A stretch of DNA of 64,000 bases from NCBI RefSeq assembly GCF_010093345.1, contig NZ_PDWT01000003.1, forward strand, positions 310,001 through 374,000. The letters are read 5' to 3'. This DNA comes from Pseudoxanthomonas yeongjuensis. GTDB lineage: Bacteria; Pseudomonadota; Gammaproteobacteria; Xanthomonadales; Xanthomonadaceae. Shown in pieces: positions 54,054-62,966 of this stretch; the first letter of the stretch is position 1; every line of letters begins with the position of its first letter. The position numbers were made by a program, and so were the translations under genes. The notes beneath the pieces were generated by a model that had not been told where the DNA came from, did not search any database, and was given only the letters and a program-made list of their open reading frames with translations.

Positions 54054-55426
54054 TGGACGGGTTCTCCATTCAAGGTTGGCTGTTTGCCGCGGCGGAGCAC
54101 CCGCGCGAGCCACAGGAAGAGTGCAATGGCGACGAAGTAGGCCGGCACCAGCGTGTACAACGCCATCTGCAGCGAGTTGTCCGGATGGCTGGCGCGGAAA
54201 TAGTCGCTGGCCGCGCCCACATACGTCGGGCCCAGGCCCAGGCCGATCAGGTTCATGATCAGCAGCAGCAGCGCACCGGACATGACCCGCTGGTCGGGTC
54301 GGACTTCCTCCTGCACCAGGGTGACCGACGCCGACAGATAGAAGTAATTGAGGAAGGTGGGACCAATCAGCAGCGCAATCGCAAGCGGCCAGCTCGGCGC
54401 CCATACGAATCCGATGTAGAACGGTATCGCGAGCACCAGCGACGCCGCCGGCAGCAACGCATAGGCTTGCCGGTAGCGTCGCGTATAGCGGTCCAGCAGG
54501 CGTCCCGAGACGAAGATTCCCGCACTCATGCCGATGCCGACGACCAGCGCGTAATAGACGGCGACTTCGTTGAGCGTCATGCCCTTCTCGCGCATCAGGA
54601 ACAGCGTGGTGAAGTTGCCCATTCCGTAAGTGACGAACTGCGTGGCGCCGCTGCCGAGCGCGGCCAGGAGAAGTTCGGGACGGGTAAAGAACATCCTCAG
54701 TGTCGGCAAGAACTGCGGAGTCTTGTTCGCCGGACCGATGGGCGCCGCAACGACGGCTTCATCGAGGCCGCCGCGGCGCGGCTCGCGCACGATCAGCAGC
54801 AGCGCGATCGCAGCCGCGATGCCGATCGCGCCGAGAACGATGAAGGCATGGCGCCAGCTGAAGGCCGCGGCGATCGAGGCGCCGAAGGCAATGCCCAGCG
54901 CCGCGCCGATCGGCGGCCCCAGGTTGAAGATGCCCAGTGCGGTGCCGCGACGGCCGCGCGGGAAATAGTCGGAAATGATGGCGTAGGAAGGCGGCACGCC
55001 ACCGGCTTCGCCCACGCCCACCGCCATGCGTGCCACGACCAGCTGCGGATACGTGTTGGCCATGCCGCAGGCCAAGGTCGCCGCGCTCCACAGCGCACAG
55101 GCGAGAGACAGGACCTTCACCCGATTGCTGCGGTCGGCCAGCCAGGCCACCGGAATGGAAATGAAGCAGTAGAACAGCGCGAAGTACAGGCCGCCGATCA
55201 GTCCCAACTGGCTATCGGATACGTGCAGCGTGTCCTGGATGGGTTTGGCCAGGATCGCCAGCAACTGCCGGTCGAGGAAGTTGAGGACATAGATGAAGCA
55301 CAGCATCCCCAGAGCGACCCAGGCCCTGGCACCCGGGGCTTTGGATGCCGCTGGCGACGGATATGCGGTCTGCGGGATCGATCCGCCAGGCGAAGCCTCG
55401 GCAACCCCCATCGGCGCGCGGCTCAT
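54050..55426 (-). CDS. MFS transporter, spinster-like group
   Basis: This inner-membrane carrier of about 458 residues starts its first helix with YVLNFLDRQLLAILAKPIQD, as in the spinster/Spns-like MFS group common in sphingomonads and Xanthomonadaceae. Other signatures are AWLADRSNRVKVLSLACALWS and GEAGGVPPSYAIISDYFP. I set the start at the ATG at 55426; an earlier in-frame start at 55486 adds 20 residues. It overlaps the esterase gene. Transport of the released acid is the likely role; direction is not evident. Confidence 0.87.
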   Translation of the reverse strand: MSRAPMGVAEASPGGSIPQTAYPSPAASKAPGARAWVALGMLCFIYVLNFLDRQLLAILAKPIQDTLHVSDSQLGLIGGLYFALFYCFISIPVAWLADRSNRVKVLSLACALWSAATLACGMANTYPQLVVARMAVGVGEAGGVPPSYAIISDYFPRGRRGTALGIFNLGPPIGAALGIAFGASIAAAFSWRHAFIVLGAIGIAAAIALLLIVREPRRGGLDEAVVAAPIGPANKTPQFLPTLRMFFTRPELLLAALGSGATQFVTYGMGNFTTLFLMREKGMTLNEVAVYYALVVGIGMSAGIFVSGRLLDRYTRRYRQAYALLPAASLVLAIPFYIGFVWAPSWPLAIALLIGPTFLNYFYLSASVTLVQEEVRPDQRVMSGALLLLIMNLIGLGLGPTYVGAASDYFRASHPDNSLQMALYTLVPAYFVAIALFLWLARVLRRGKQPTLNGEPVQ

Positions 55427-55594
55427 GCCGACCCGGGATCGGGCGCACGCCAGCGGAAATGCCCGCCCGGTCTGCCGGGCACGCACGGGACCACCCTCGC
55501 AACGGGGTTGTTCATTGGCGCCCTCCCAGGCAATCCAGTCGACTGGCGTCGACGCTGCAGCCCGATCATGCAGTCAATCGGCGGCCGCCGTCAA

Positions 55595-55618
55595 CATTCA
55601 CTATGTTGTGTGTGAATG
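55595..55618. promoter_or_regulatory. Candidate operator upstream of MFS-esterase operon
   Basis: CATTCAC and GTGAATG form a perfect seven-base inverted repeat with a ten-base spacer. The arms share ATTCAC/GTGAAT with the site at 47600, suggesting one TetR regulon for the cluster. Confidence 0.35.
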
Positions 55619-55834
55619 ACTTCGGATGACCGCCAGCCTCCGGTTCTGGTGGCATCGGACAGGATCGGTCCACCCGGATGGCATCGCTCTACGCCAACAC
55701 CAGGTGTGGCCGGGCGCGGGGAAATTCCCGGGCATGGTGACGACCGAATCCCGGCTCGGCCCAGGCGACCGCAGCGACGATCACTTCGCAGGCAGCGCCC
55801 TGTTCGGCCAGCGTGCGCCAGACGATGATGGGGC

Positions 55835-55930
55835 GGATAGCCGGGTACTTTCCGCTGCAGTTCCAGCAATCCGCCCAGGCCGGCGATATTGGCGTCGTGC
55901 CCGATCGCCATCGTGAATCGGCCTGCCCTC
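55835..55930 (-). pseudogene. Fragment of a histidine acid phosphatase C-terminus
   Basis: In a stretch of about 490 bases without a gene, the minus strand reads GRFTMAIGHDANIAGLGGLL followed by LELQRKVPGYP. This matches the second catalytic block (HDxN) and the following helix of histidine-type acid phosphatases. Similarity ends on both sides within a few codons. The rest of the region 55619-55979 shows no other convincing coding sequence. It looks like a gene remnant. Confidence 0.45.
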
Positions 55931-55979
55931 CGTCGCCGCCCGCCTGGCGAAGACGGGAGGCGACGCGGTGCGAGCGGCG

Positions 55980-58571
55980 CTAGGGGCCGTCGCAACCGAG
56001 CACATGGTCGGCGACGGTTCCGTAACCGACCTCGCTGATCGCCAGCCGATAGCCCGCGCTGGATTCGATGCCCGCCGCCACGGTCAGCTTGCCCATGTTG
56101 GCGCCGGCGGCGGCGAAGCACTTCAATGGCATGCCGATGCTGGTCCATTGATTGACCGGCAGCGCCGCCAGTTGCGCGCCTACCGGCACCCGTCCGGCGC
56201 AATCGTCGCCGCACTCCACGAACAAGGCCGTCTCCCTGGGTGTCGGGGTTTCGATCCGCATCGTCAGCAGCAACAGCACGTCGCCATTGGTCTCGCGGCT
56301 GAGGTCGAGCGCATCGGGAGCCACCAGCGCGACGCTCGAAGGACCGTCCGCCACCCAGGCGTATCGCCAGGCGTCTTCCTGGGCCTTGTGGTCGACCGCG
56401 GTGACGGTGACGTTCGCATCCTTCGCTTCGGCAACGACAGTGGAATAGGCGGGTACGCCGGCGTGGGCCACGCGCAGTCGCCAGCCCTTGGCCAACGCCC
56501 CCCTTTCGAAGAAGCGCGCGCTCTGCACCGCGCTCAGGTCCAGGCCGGGATCCTCGCTCAACGGCGCGAGGTTGCCGTCTTCTCCGTACTTCAGGCCATA
56601 GCCGTACGCGAATTGCGGATCGCCGCCCTGCCCGGCGTTGAGCGGCGTCTGTGCCGCACTGCGCGGCCATGAGTAGGACAACTTGCCGCTGAAATCGTGG
56701 GCGACCTTGCCCTGTCCGTCGCGCAGCAGGACATCGGCTACGCCGCCGCCTTCCGAACCCGGCAACCACGCCGCGACGAAGGCATCGGAGACGTTGATCT
56801 CGCGGTTCACCCACAGCGGACGGCCCGACAGGAATACGGCGACCACGGGGATGCCTTCCTGCTTCAGGCGCTTGATCAGGTCCAGGTCGGCGGTGCTGGT
56901 CGGCTTGTAGGCGACGGTCTTGATGTCGCCCTGGAATTCGGCATAAGGCTCCTCGCCGAACACGACCACGGCCACGTCGGGTTTTGTTGCGTATTTTCCC
57001 TCCACCGACAGCGTCGCCTTGCCGCCGGCGGCCGCGACCTGCTCGGCGATGCCCGACCAGATCGACTGCGCCTTCGGAAAATCGGAAGGTTTCAAGCCCG
57101 TACCTTGCCAGGTCAGGGTCCAGCCGCCGGACTGCTTGCCGATATCGTCCGCGCCATCGCCGGCCACCAGCACGCTGGCTTTCGGATCCAGCGGCAATAT
57201 CCCACCCTGGTTCTTCAGCAATACCAGCGACTCGCGGACCGCGCGGCGGGCGATCGCGCGATGCTTCGGATCGCCCAGCAGATTGTCGTTGCCGGCCAGC
57301 GGGCGTTGCGAGGGTCGCGGGGCCTCGAACAGCCCCGCCCGCATCTTCACCCTGAGGATCCGGGTGACCGCGTCATCCAGCCGCGCCATCGAGATCTCGC
57401 CCGACTTCACATGCTTCAGGGTGCTTTCGTAATAACCCTTCCAGGTATCGGGCGTCATCATCATGTCCACGCCCGCGTTGAACGCAGCGGCGCAATCGGT
57501 GTTGCTGCAGCCGGGAACCTGGCCCTGCGCATTCCAGTCGCCGACCACGAAACCGTCGAAGCCCATGCGCTTCTTCAGGACTTCGGTCAGCAGGCTTTCG
57601 TTGCCGTGCATCTTGACCCCGTTCCAGCTGGAGAACGAAGCCATCACCGCCTGCACGCCGGCTTGCAGCGCCGGCGGATAGCCGGCGCCCTGCACGTCGC
57701 GCAGCTCTTCTTCGCTGACCCTGGCATCGCCCTGGTCGCGGCCTTCGTAGGTGCCGCCATCGCCGAGGAAGTGCTTGGCCGTGGCGATCACGTGCCCGGG
57801 CGCCAGGAACGACTTGCTGTTGACCTTGCCCTGCAGACCTTCGACCAGGGGTCCTGCGTAAAGCGCCGCGATTTCGGGATGCTCCGAATAACCTTCGTAG
57901 GTGCGCCCCCAGCGATCGTCCCTGGGCACGGCCAAAGTGGGAGCGAAGGTCCAGTCCAGGCCGGTGGCGCGGATTTCGACCGCGGTCGCGGCGGCGATCT
58001 CGCGCAGCAGTTCCGGGTCGCGGGTGGCGCCCAGTCCGATGTTGTGCGGAAACAGGGTCGCTCCCACCAGGTTGTTGTGGCCGTGCACCGCATCGATGCC
58101 GAACAGGACCGGGATGGCGTTATCGCCGCCGCTGGTGTCCATCGAGGCCTGGTAGAAAGCATCGGCCAGCGCCACCCACTGCGCCGCGGTCGCATGGAAG
58201 TCGTTGCCGGGATCGGAGTTTCCGCCCGCCAGCACCGAGCCGAGCCGGTATTTGCGCACGTCCTCGGGAGTCACGCTGGCGATGTCGCCCTGCACGACCT
58301 GGCCGACTTTTTCCTCGACGCTCATCCTGGACAGCAACTCGCGCACGCGACGCTCGAGTTCGGGATCCTGCTTCACCGGCGATCGCATCGCCGGCCATAG
58401 TCCGGGATGCGCCTGGGCGGATCGATTCGCCTCCGGATCACCGGCGGATCCGGGATCCTGCGCCCCCACCGAACCCGATACGCAGAGGGCCATGGCCAGC
58501 AAACAGAGGACGGGAAAGCGAGGGCGGGAAAGACGTGGTTCGTGCGGATACGGACGGATGGCTGGCTTCAT
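55980..58571 (-). CDS. GH3 exo-beta-glucosidase with C-terminal carbohydrate-binding-like domain
   Basis: This exported family 3 enzyme of 863 residues is of the 1,4-beta-D-glucan glucohydrolase/exo-1,3-1,4-glucanase type. The signal peptide ends near SGSVGAQD. The barrel carries LFGIDAVHGHNNLVGATLFPHNIG, AKHFLGDGGTYEGRDQGDA and the nucleophile Asp near residue 345 (DGFVVGDWNAQ). The second domain has RRAVRESLVLLKNQGGILPL and VVFGEEPYAEFQGD. A further beta-rich domain of about 180 residues ends the protein. It differs from the PA14-GH3 at 30633, and glucans rather than xylan are its likely substrates. It lies downstream of the halogenase cluster on the same strand. Confidence 0.9.
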   Translation of the reverse strand: MKPAIRPYPHEPRLSRPRFPVLCLLAMALCVSGSVGAQDPGSAGDPEANRSAQAHPGLWPAMRSPVKQDPELERRVRELLSRMSVEEKVGQVVQGDIASVTPEDVRKYRLGSVLAGGNSDPGNDFHATAAQWVALADAFYQASMDTSGGDNAIPVLFGIDAVHGHNNLVGATLFPHNIGLGATRDPELLREIAAATAVEIRATGLDWTFAPTLAVPRDDRWGRTYEGYSEHPEIAALYAGPLVEGLQGKVNSKSFLAPGHVIATAKHFLGDGGTYEGRDQGDARVSEEELRDVQGAGYPPALQAGVQAVMASFSSWNGVKMHGNESLLTEVLKKRMGFDGFVVGDWNAQGQVPGCSNTDCAAAFNAGVDMMMTPDTWKGYYESTLKHVKSGEISMARLDDAVTRILRVKMRAGLFEAPRPSQRPLAGNDNLLGDPKHRAIARRAVRESLVLLKNQGGILPLDPKASVLVAGDGADDIGKQSGGWTLTWQGTGLKPSDFPKAQSIWSGIAEQVAAAGGKATLSVEGKYATKPDVAVVVFGEEPYAEFQGDIKTVAYKPTSTADLDLIKRLKQEGIPVVAVFLSGRPLWVNREINVSDAFVAAWLPGSEGGGVADVLLRDGQGKVAHDFSGKLSYSWPRSAAQTPLNAGQGGDPQFAYGYGLKYGEDGNLAPLSEDPGLDLSAVQSARFFERGALAKGWRLRVAHAGVPAYSTVVAEAKDANVTVTAVDHKAQEDAWRYAWVADGPSSVALVAPDALDLSRETNGDVLLLLTMRIETPTPRETALFVECGDDCAGRVPVGAQLAALPVNQWTSIGMPLKCFAAAGANMGKLTVAAGIESSAGYRLAISEVGYGTVADHVLGCDGP

Positions 58572-58682
58572 GGTGTTCGGCTCCCGGCGGATGTTTTATC
58601 TGGATGTCCCGCGCCATGGCGGAAAGCCATGTCACGGGTCTTTGGGGAATGCATGCATCGAGGGTACCCGACCCGTATCGCC

Positions 58683-59381
58683 TCAGTGCACCACGTCGAT
58701 GAAAGTGTTGATGGACAGCCGTCCCGCCAGCGGATCGGCGGGCGGGATGCGGGCATTGTCGATGCGCCCGGAATGCAGCGAGTTGCGCCGGTAGACCAGC
58801 ATCCGGTTGAACGCGCCATCCACATGGGCGACGCGCTCGAACAGCGATGTGTCGTCGTCGATGTAGCCTTCGCCGGTGGCGTCGCTGCGACGGCTTTCCA
58901 GCTCCAGGGAGCGGTAGTAAGAATCACGGCGCGACGGATCGATGCATTCGAAACCGCTTTGGCGGTGCCGGTAGAAAGCCGTTCCGCCCCATTCGCCACG
59001 GAACAGGTAGTGCACGGTCGCCAGGCCATCGCCCTGGACCGAATCGACATGCGGCACGCGCTGCAGGAACGACAGCTTTTCCGGCGGCAGGGTGACCAGG
59101 GAAAAGTGGCACATCGGGAATGCGAACCGGCCCGGCTGCAAGCCGAAGCATTCCGCCAGCAGCGGGTTCAGCGTCGTTTCCAGGAAATGCCGGTACGCCA
59201 GCGGCGCGGGGGCGCGGATGCCGGGAAAACCCGAGGATTGTGCGACGAAATGGCTGGTCGCGGCCTTGCGCACCAGCCGGTCGGGATCGGAGACCAGGTC
59301 GTCGATGACCAGCAACGGCGCTCCTTCCGCGCCGATGGAGAGCTTGCTGATGCGGATCCCGGGATGGCGATTCAGGAGCAT
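58683..59381 (-). CDS. DUF6445-type putative 2OG-Fe(II) oxygenase
   Basis: This 232-residue protein resembles the DUF6445 family, which is linked with TonB receptors and tryptophan-halogenase-like genes. A possible iron site is HVD at residues 111-113 with a second His at 203 (SLHSGRID) and an Arg at 221 (GRLSINTFIDV), the spacing expected of a prolyl-hydroxylase-like double-stranded helix. No signal peptide is visible. The ATG at 59381 has an AGGA site upstream and follows the halogenase by 24 bases. Enzymatic activity is not proven and the substrate is unknown. Confidence 0.75.
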   Translation of the reverse strand: MLLNRHPGIRISKLSIGAEGAPLLVIDDLVSDPDRLVRKAATSHFVAQSSGFPGIRAPAPLAYRHFLETTLNPLLAECFGLQPGRFAFPMCHFSLVTLPPEKLSFLQRVPHVDSVQGDGLATVHYLFRGEWGGTAFYRHRQSGFECIDPSRRDSYYRSLELESRRSDATGEGYIDDDTSLFERVAHVDGAFNRMLVYRRNSLHSGRIDNARIPPADPLAGRLSINTFIDVVH

Positions 59382-59405
59382 GGGTCTTCCTGGCGAGCCT
59401 GCCGG

Positions 59406-60971
59406 TCAAGGCGTCGCCAACGCCGTCTTCGCCGCCCAGACTTCGGGCGCGGCTTTGCAATAGCGCTCGATGAATTCCTGCTGCGACGGCATCTGCGCGA
59501 TGGCCCGGCCGATGGGCTGGCGGATCGAATCGAACAGCTGGCGCATGTTCTCGTCGGGCAGCGCCCGCGTCACCGGATGGTGTTGCTGCGGCGCGATGCC
59601 TTGCCCCAGCAACACATGCGTCCACGAATCGATCCGGAACAGTTCGTCCGCGCCCTGCCATGCGTGCGCGCGATCGCGCCACGCGCGCAGGCGCAAGGCC
59701 AGCGATTCCGGCAATTCCATCTCGCGGCATTCCTTCCACATCGGTTCGTCGCGCTGGTTGGCGTGGTAATGCAGGATGATGAAATCGCGCACATGCTCCA
59801 TTTCCGCGCGGCCGGCGTTGTTGTACAGGTCGACCAGGGTCGGGGAGATGCCGTCGAACGGGAACAGCTGGACCAGGCGCACGATGGCGCTGATGGTCAG
59901 GTGGATGCTGGTCGATTCCAGCGGCTCGATGAAGCCGCTGGCGAAGCCCAGCGACACCACGTTCCTGTTCCAGGTCTTGAGCCGGCGGCCGGTGCGGAAA
60001 GGCACCAGCCACGGCTCCTTGATCGGCGTCGCTCCAACGTCGCGCAACAGCTTGGCCCGGGCCTCGTCGTCGGACATGTGCCGGCTGGAAAAGACCAGCC
60101 CGCCGCCATTGCGATGCTGCAGCGGAATGTGCCAGCGCCAGCCGGCCTCGTGGGCGATGGCGCGCGTGTACGGCACTGGCGGGCCGACCGATTCGGTCTG
60201 CACCGCCACGGCGCGGTCGCTGGGCAGCCAGTGGTTCCAGTCTTCGTAGCCGGTGTGCAGGGTCTGTTCGATCAGCAATCCGCGGAAGCCGGTGCAGTCG
60301 ATGAACAGGTCGCCTTCCAGCACCTGCCCGTCCTCCAGCACCAGCGCCTGTATATCGCCGCTTTGCGGGTGCTGCCGCACTTCGTGGATCTTGCCTTCGA
60401 CGCGCTTGAGGCCGTGGCCCTCGGCCATGCGCCGCAGGAAGCGCGTGTAGAGGCTCGCGTCGAAGTGGTAGGCGTAATTGATCTGCGGTTGTTGCGGCTG
60501 CCCGAACAGGTCGCCGCGCGCGGCCAGCGTCTCCAGGCAGAAGTCGCCCAGTTCCGATTGCATGCCGCGGCGCTGGCTTTCCAGCCAGAAATGGTGGAAG
60601 GCGCAAGCCAGGGTGCTCTGCCCGGTGACCCCGAACGGATGGATGAAGCGGTCGCCCGGGCGGCGCCAGTTCTCGAAGGAGATGCCGACCTTGAAGGTGC
60701 CGGCGACGGTGCGCAGGAACTCCTGCTCGTCGATCTGCAGGAAACGGTGGAAGGTGCGGATCGTCGGCACCGTCGATTCGCCGACGCCGACGGTGCCGAT
60801 CTGTTCCGATTCGATCAGGGTGATGTCGAGCAGGTCGCGGAACTGGTGCGCCAGGGTGGCCGCGGCCAGCCAGCCCGAGGTGCCGCCACCGGCGATCACG
60901 ACCTTGCGGATCCTGGCCTTGCCCGATGCGTTGTCGTTCAAGCTGCTGTCGTTCGATCCGCTGCTGTTCAA
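59406..60971 (-). CDS. Flavin-dependent tryptophan-halogenase-like protein
   Basis: This 521-residue flavoprotein belongs to the tryptophan 7-halogenase family. It has the FAD motif GGGTSG at residues 28-33, the Lys expected to carry hypohalite at 94 (TFKVGISFENW), and the WxWxIP motif at 278-283 (WRWHIP). The start is a TTG at 60971 with an AAGGGG ribosome binding site; no better start is in frame. Family members encoded beside TonB receptors and SapC have no established function and need not halogenate tryptophan. It sits 43 bases after the JmjC-like gene in an apparent four-gene operon. Confidence 0.88.
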   Translation of the reverse strand: MNSSGSNDSSLNDNASGKARIRKVVIAGGGTSGWLAAATLAHQFRDLLDITLIESEQIGTVGVGESTVPTIRTFHRFLQIDEQEFLRTVAGTFKVGISFENWRRPGDRFIHPFGVTGQSTLACAFHHFWLESQRRGMQSELGDFCLETLAARGDLFGQPQQPQINYAYHFDASLYTRFLRRMAEGHGLKRVEGKIHEVRQHPQSGDIQALVLEDGQVLEGDLFIDCTGFRGLLIEQTLHTGYEDWNHWLPSDRAVAVQTESVGPPVPYTRAIAHEAGWRWHIPLQHRNGGGLVFSSRHMSDDEARAKLLRDVGATPIKEPWLVPFRTGRRLKTWNRNVVSLGFASGFIEPLESTSIHLTISAIVRLVQLFPFDGISPTLVDLYNNAGRAEMEHVRDFIILHYHANQRDEPMWKECREMELPESLALRLRAWRDRAHAWQGADELFRIDSWTHVLLGQGIAPQQHHPVTRALPDENMRQLFDSIRQPIGRAIAQMPSQQEFIERYCKAAPEVWAAKTALATP

Positions 60972-61014
60972 TTCGTCCCCTTCGCTTTCGCAATCGTTGG
61001 TTGGCGCATCCGGC

Positions 61015-62046
61015 TCAGCGGTTGAGCTTGCCGATCAGCATCGCCCGCATCCGCCGGGCCAGGTTTTCGTCGATGGGGCCGAGCAGGTCGCGCGCGGCCG
61101 GCGGCAGGTGCTCGCCGGCGCGCTCGCCGGGGCCGAACACGTAGTAGTCGAAGACCTCGCGCCAGGCCTGCTTCTCGCGCTCGGGGCGGTCGCGGATCGT
61201 CCACAGCGCGTGGTACAGCGCATGCATCGGCGTCGGCAGGTAGGCCGGCACGCTGCTCCACCAGTAGTTGACCAGCACGGTGAACGCATCCAGCCCCTGC
61301 ACGTGGTGCCACCACATGCTGGGGATGAAGATCGCATCGCCCGGTTCCAGCACCGCGGCTTGTCCCGACGCCAGCGCTTCGCGGAAACGCGGATGGCGCT
61401 CGAAGTCGGGATCGGCGAAATCGACCACGCTCACCGCCTGTCCGCCGGGCGTCGGTTCCAGCGGACCGGGATACAGGTTGACGATCTGTTCCGGCGGAAA
61501 CAGGGTGAACCGCCGTCGCCCGACCGTGCAGCAGGCGATGTTGTTCGGCGCGTCGTAATGGCAGGACGCGGTGACGCGGTTGCCGATCCAGATGCTTGGC
61601 GGCGCCTGCACGCCATGCGCGGCGAAGTCGAGATCGTTGCCGGCGCGCAGGCCCGGCAGGCAGCCGTCGACCAGCAACGAAGCGATGTAGTAGGTGGGCG
61701 GATGCGCGTCTTCCGCGTGCGCCGCGATTTCGTCCAGCACCTGGTCCAGCCCGCCACGCCGGACCTCGCAGTTCAATGCGCTGAAGTCGTCATTGTAGAA
61801 CGGACGCCCCGCGACCTCCGGGCCGCCATGGGAATACTGCACCGGCTTGCCGTTGTAGTGGCCACGCAGGCAGGCCATCGCCGCCTGCGGCGACTCCAGC
61901 CCTGCCCGTACCAGCTCCCAATCGCGGACGGCGCCCTTCAGCACCGCGGGCCGTCCCGCCGCGAGCAATTCGTCCAGTGGCAACGCGTCGGGCTTGCAGC
62001 CTTCGATCACGCGGATGTCGCCTGCCGCCACGGCCATGTCGCTCAC
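61015..62046 (-). CDS. Cupin-like JmjC-domain oxygenase
   Basis: This 343-residue protein of the cupin_8/JmjC-like group has an HxD metal pair at His163 and Asp165 (SCHYDAPNNIACC) and a later His at 247-248 (IPSMWWHHVQG). These fit an Fe(II)/2-oxoglutarate hydroxylase acting on a protein side chain or small molecule. The start is a GTG at 62046 that overlaps the SapC stop in GTGA; an ATG three codons on is an alternative. Such proteins recur in TonB receptor loci with SapC and halogenase-like genes. The target is unknown. Confidence 0.85.
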   Translation of the reverse strand: MSDMAVAAGDIRVIEGCKPDALPLDELLAAGRPAVLKGAVRDWELVRAGLESPQAAMACLRGHYNGKPVQYSHGGPEVAGRPFYNDDFSALNCEVRRGGLDQVLDEIAAHAEDAHPPTYYIASLLVDGCLPGLRAGNDLDFAAHGVQAPPSIWIGNRVTASCHYDAPNNIACCTVGRRRFTLFPPEQIVNLYPGPLEPTPGGQAVSVVDFADPDFERHPRFREALASGQAAVLEPGDAIFIPSMWWHHVQGLDAFTVLVNYWWSSVPAYLPTPMHALYHALWTIRDRPEREKQAWREVFDYYVFGPGERAGEHLPPAARDLLGPIDENLARRMRAMLIGKLNR

Positions 62047-62801
62047 GCCGCGCGTTCGGGCGCGGCAGCGTCCTGTTCGCGCAAGCGACGCTGCTTTTCC
62101 GCCATCAGCCGGCGCATGTTGTGCATCGAGGCCAGCACCAGGTAGGCGCCTTCGAGGTAGCCGGCCTGGTTCAGGCGCTGCAGCGATGCGGCGTCGAGTG
62201 CGGCCAGCTTTTCGCGGTCGATGCCATGCAGCCCGCTGACGCTGACCCGGTTCTTTTCGTCGAGTCGCACGTCGAGGTCGACCGGCTGGACCAGCCCCAT
62301 CGAATCGAACATCGCGAACATCGCCTTGCCGAATTCCGCGCCATCGCGGATGCCGCGCAGTACGCTGGCGATATGTTGCAGATACGGGCTTTGCCCGCCT
62401 TGCGGCAGGAATACCGCCTCGCCTTCGCTGGAACCGACGCGCGGATGTTCCAGGTCGACGTGCATGACCGGCTCCATGCGCAGTTCGCCATCGATGCGCT
62501 GTTCCTGGAAGCCGATCAGGAACGGCCCCTTGGCGACGGCGCCCGGCAGGTAGGCGGCGTTCCAGCGGCCGTCCCGCAGGAACAGGTTCTCATGCTGTTC
62601 GAACCCCAGCAGCGCCACCGACTGCCATTCGCCGCTGTCGCGGTCCTTGCGGAAGAAGATCGGATATTCCCTCTGCAGCTCGGCGTATTCGCTCGGGAAC
62701 GCCGGCACCATGCCGATGTCGTCGCCGAATTCGCGGCCGAAGCGGGTGACCACGCGCAGATCCTTGTGGGTCACGTTGTCGAGCAGTTCGTATCGGGCCA
62801 T
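62043..62801 (-). CDS. SapC family protein
   Basis: This 252-residue protein resembles the SapC family first named for a Campylobacter S-layer locus. It shows HKDLRVVTRFGREFGDDIGM near the start, then YPIFFRKDRDSGEW and the SVALLGFEQHENLFL block. A charged C-terminal tail follows (RRLMAEKQRRLREQD). There is no signal peptide or membrane helix. The ATG at 62801 has GGAACCG upstream; a longer frame to 62936 crosses a terminator and is unlikely. It is the first gene of the SapC-JmjC-halogenase-DUF6445 set and follows a TonB receptor. The molecular role is unknown. Confidence 0.85.
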   Translation of the reverse strand: MARYELLDNVTHKDLRVVTRFGREFGDDIGMVPAFPSEYAELQREYPIFFRKDRDSGEWQSVALLGFEQHENLFLRDGRWNAAYLPGAVAKGPFLIGFQEQRIDGELRMEPVMHVDLEHPRVGSSEGEAVFLPQGGQSPYLQHIASVLRGIRDGAEFGKAMFAMFDSMGLVQPVDLDVRLDEKNRVSVSGLHGIDREKLAALDAASLQRLNQAGYLEGAYLVLASMHNMRRLMAEKQRRLREQDAAAPERAA

Positions 62802-62900
62802 TTCGGTTCCGGCAATGAAACAGGTGCGGCCTGGGCCACGACGACGATTGCAGAAAACCATTGCATCGGCAAGCGGGATCGTTTGCGCCGCGCTCCTCGA

Positions 62901-62931
62901 TAAAAGGGACCGCTGCTTTCGCAGCGGTCCC
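62901..62931 (-). terminator. Intrinsic terminator after the TonB receptor gene
   Basis: GGGACCGCTGC and GCAGCGGTCCC form a perfect 11-base stem with a four-base loop. On the minus strand the stem is followed by TTTTA. It lies 36 bases after the receptor stop and before SapC, so the receptor and the SapC operon are probably separate transcripts. Confidence 0.85.
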
Positions 62932-62966
62932 GCCACGCGACATCCGGGGAGGATGTATCGCAGGAC

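Noticed and set aside
55591-56814. A 407-codon minus-strand frame
   Set aside because: Most of it is an out-of-frame reading of the GH3 glucosidase. Only the short phosphatase-like piece near 55835-55930 looks real.
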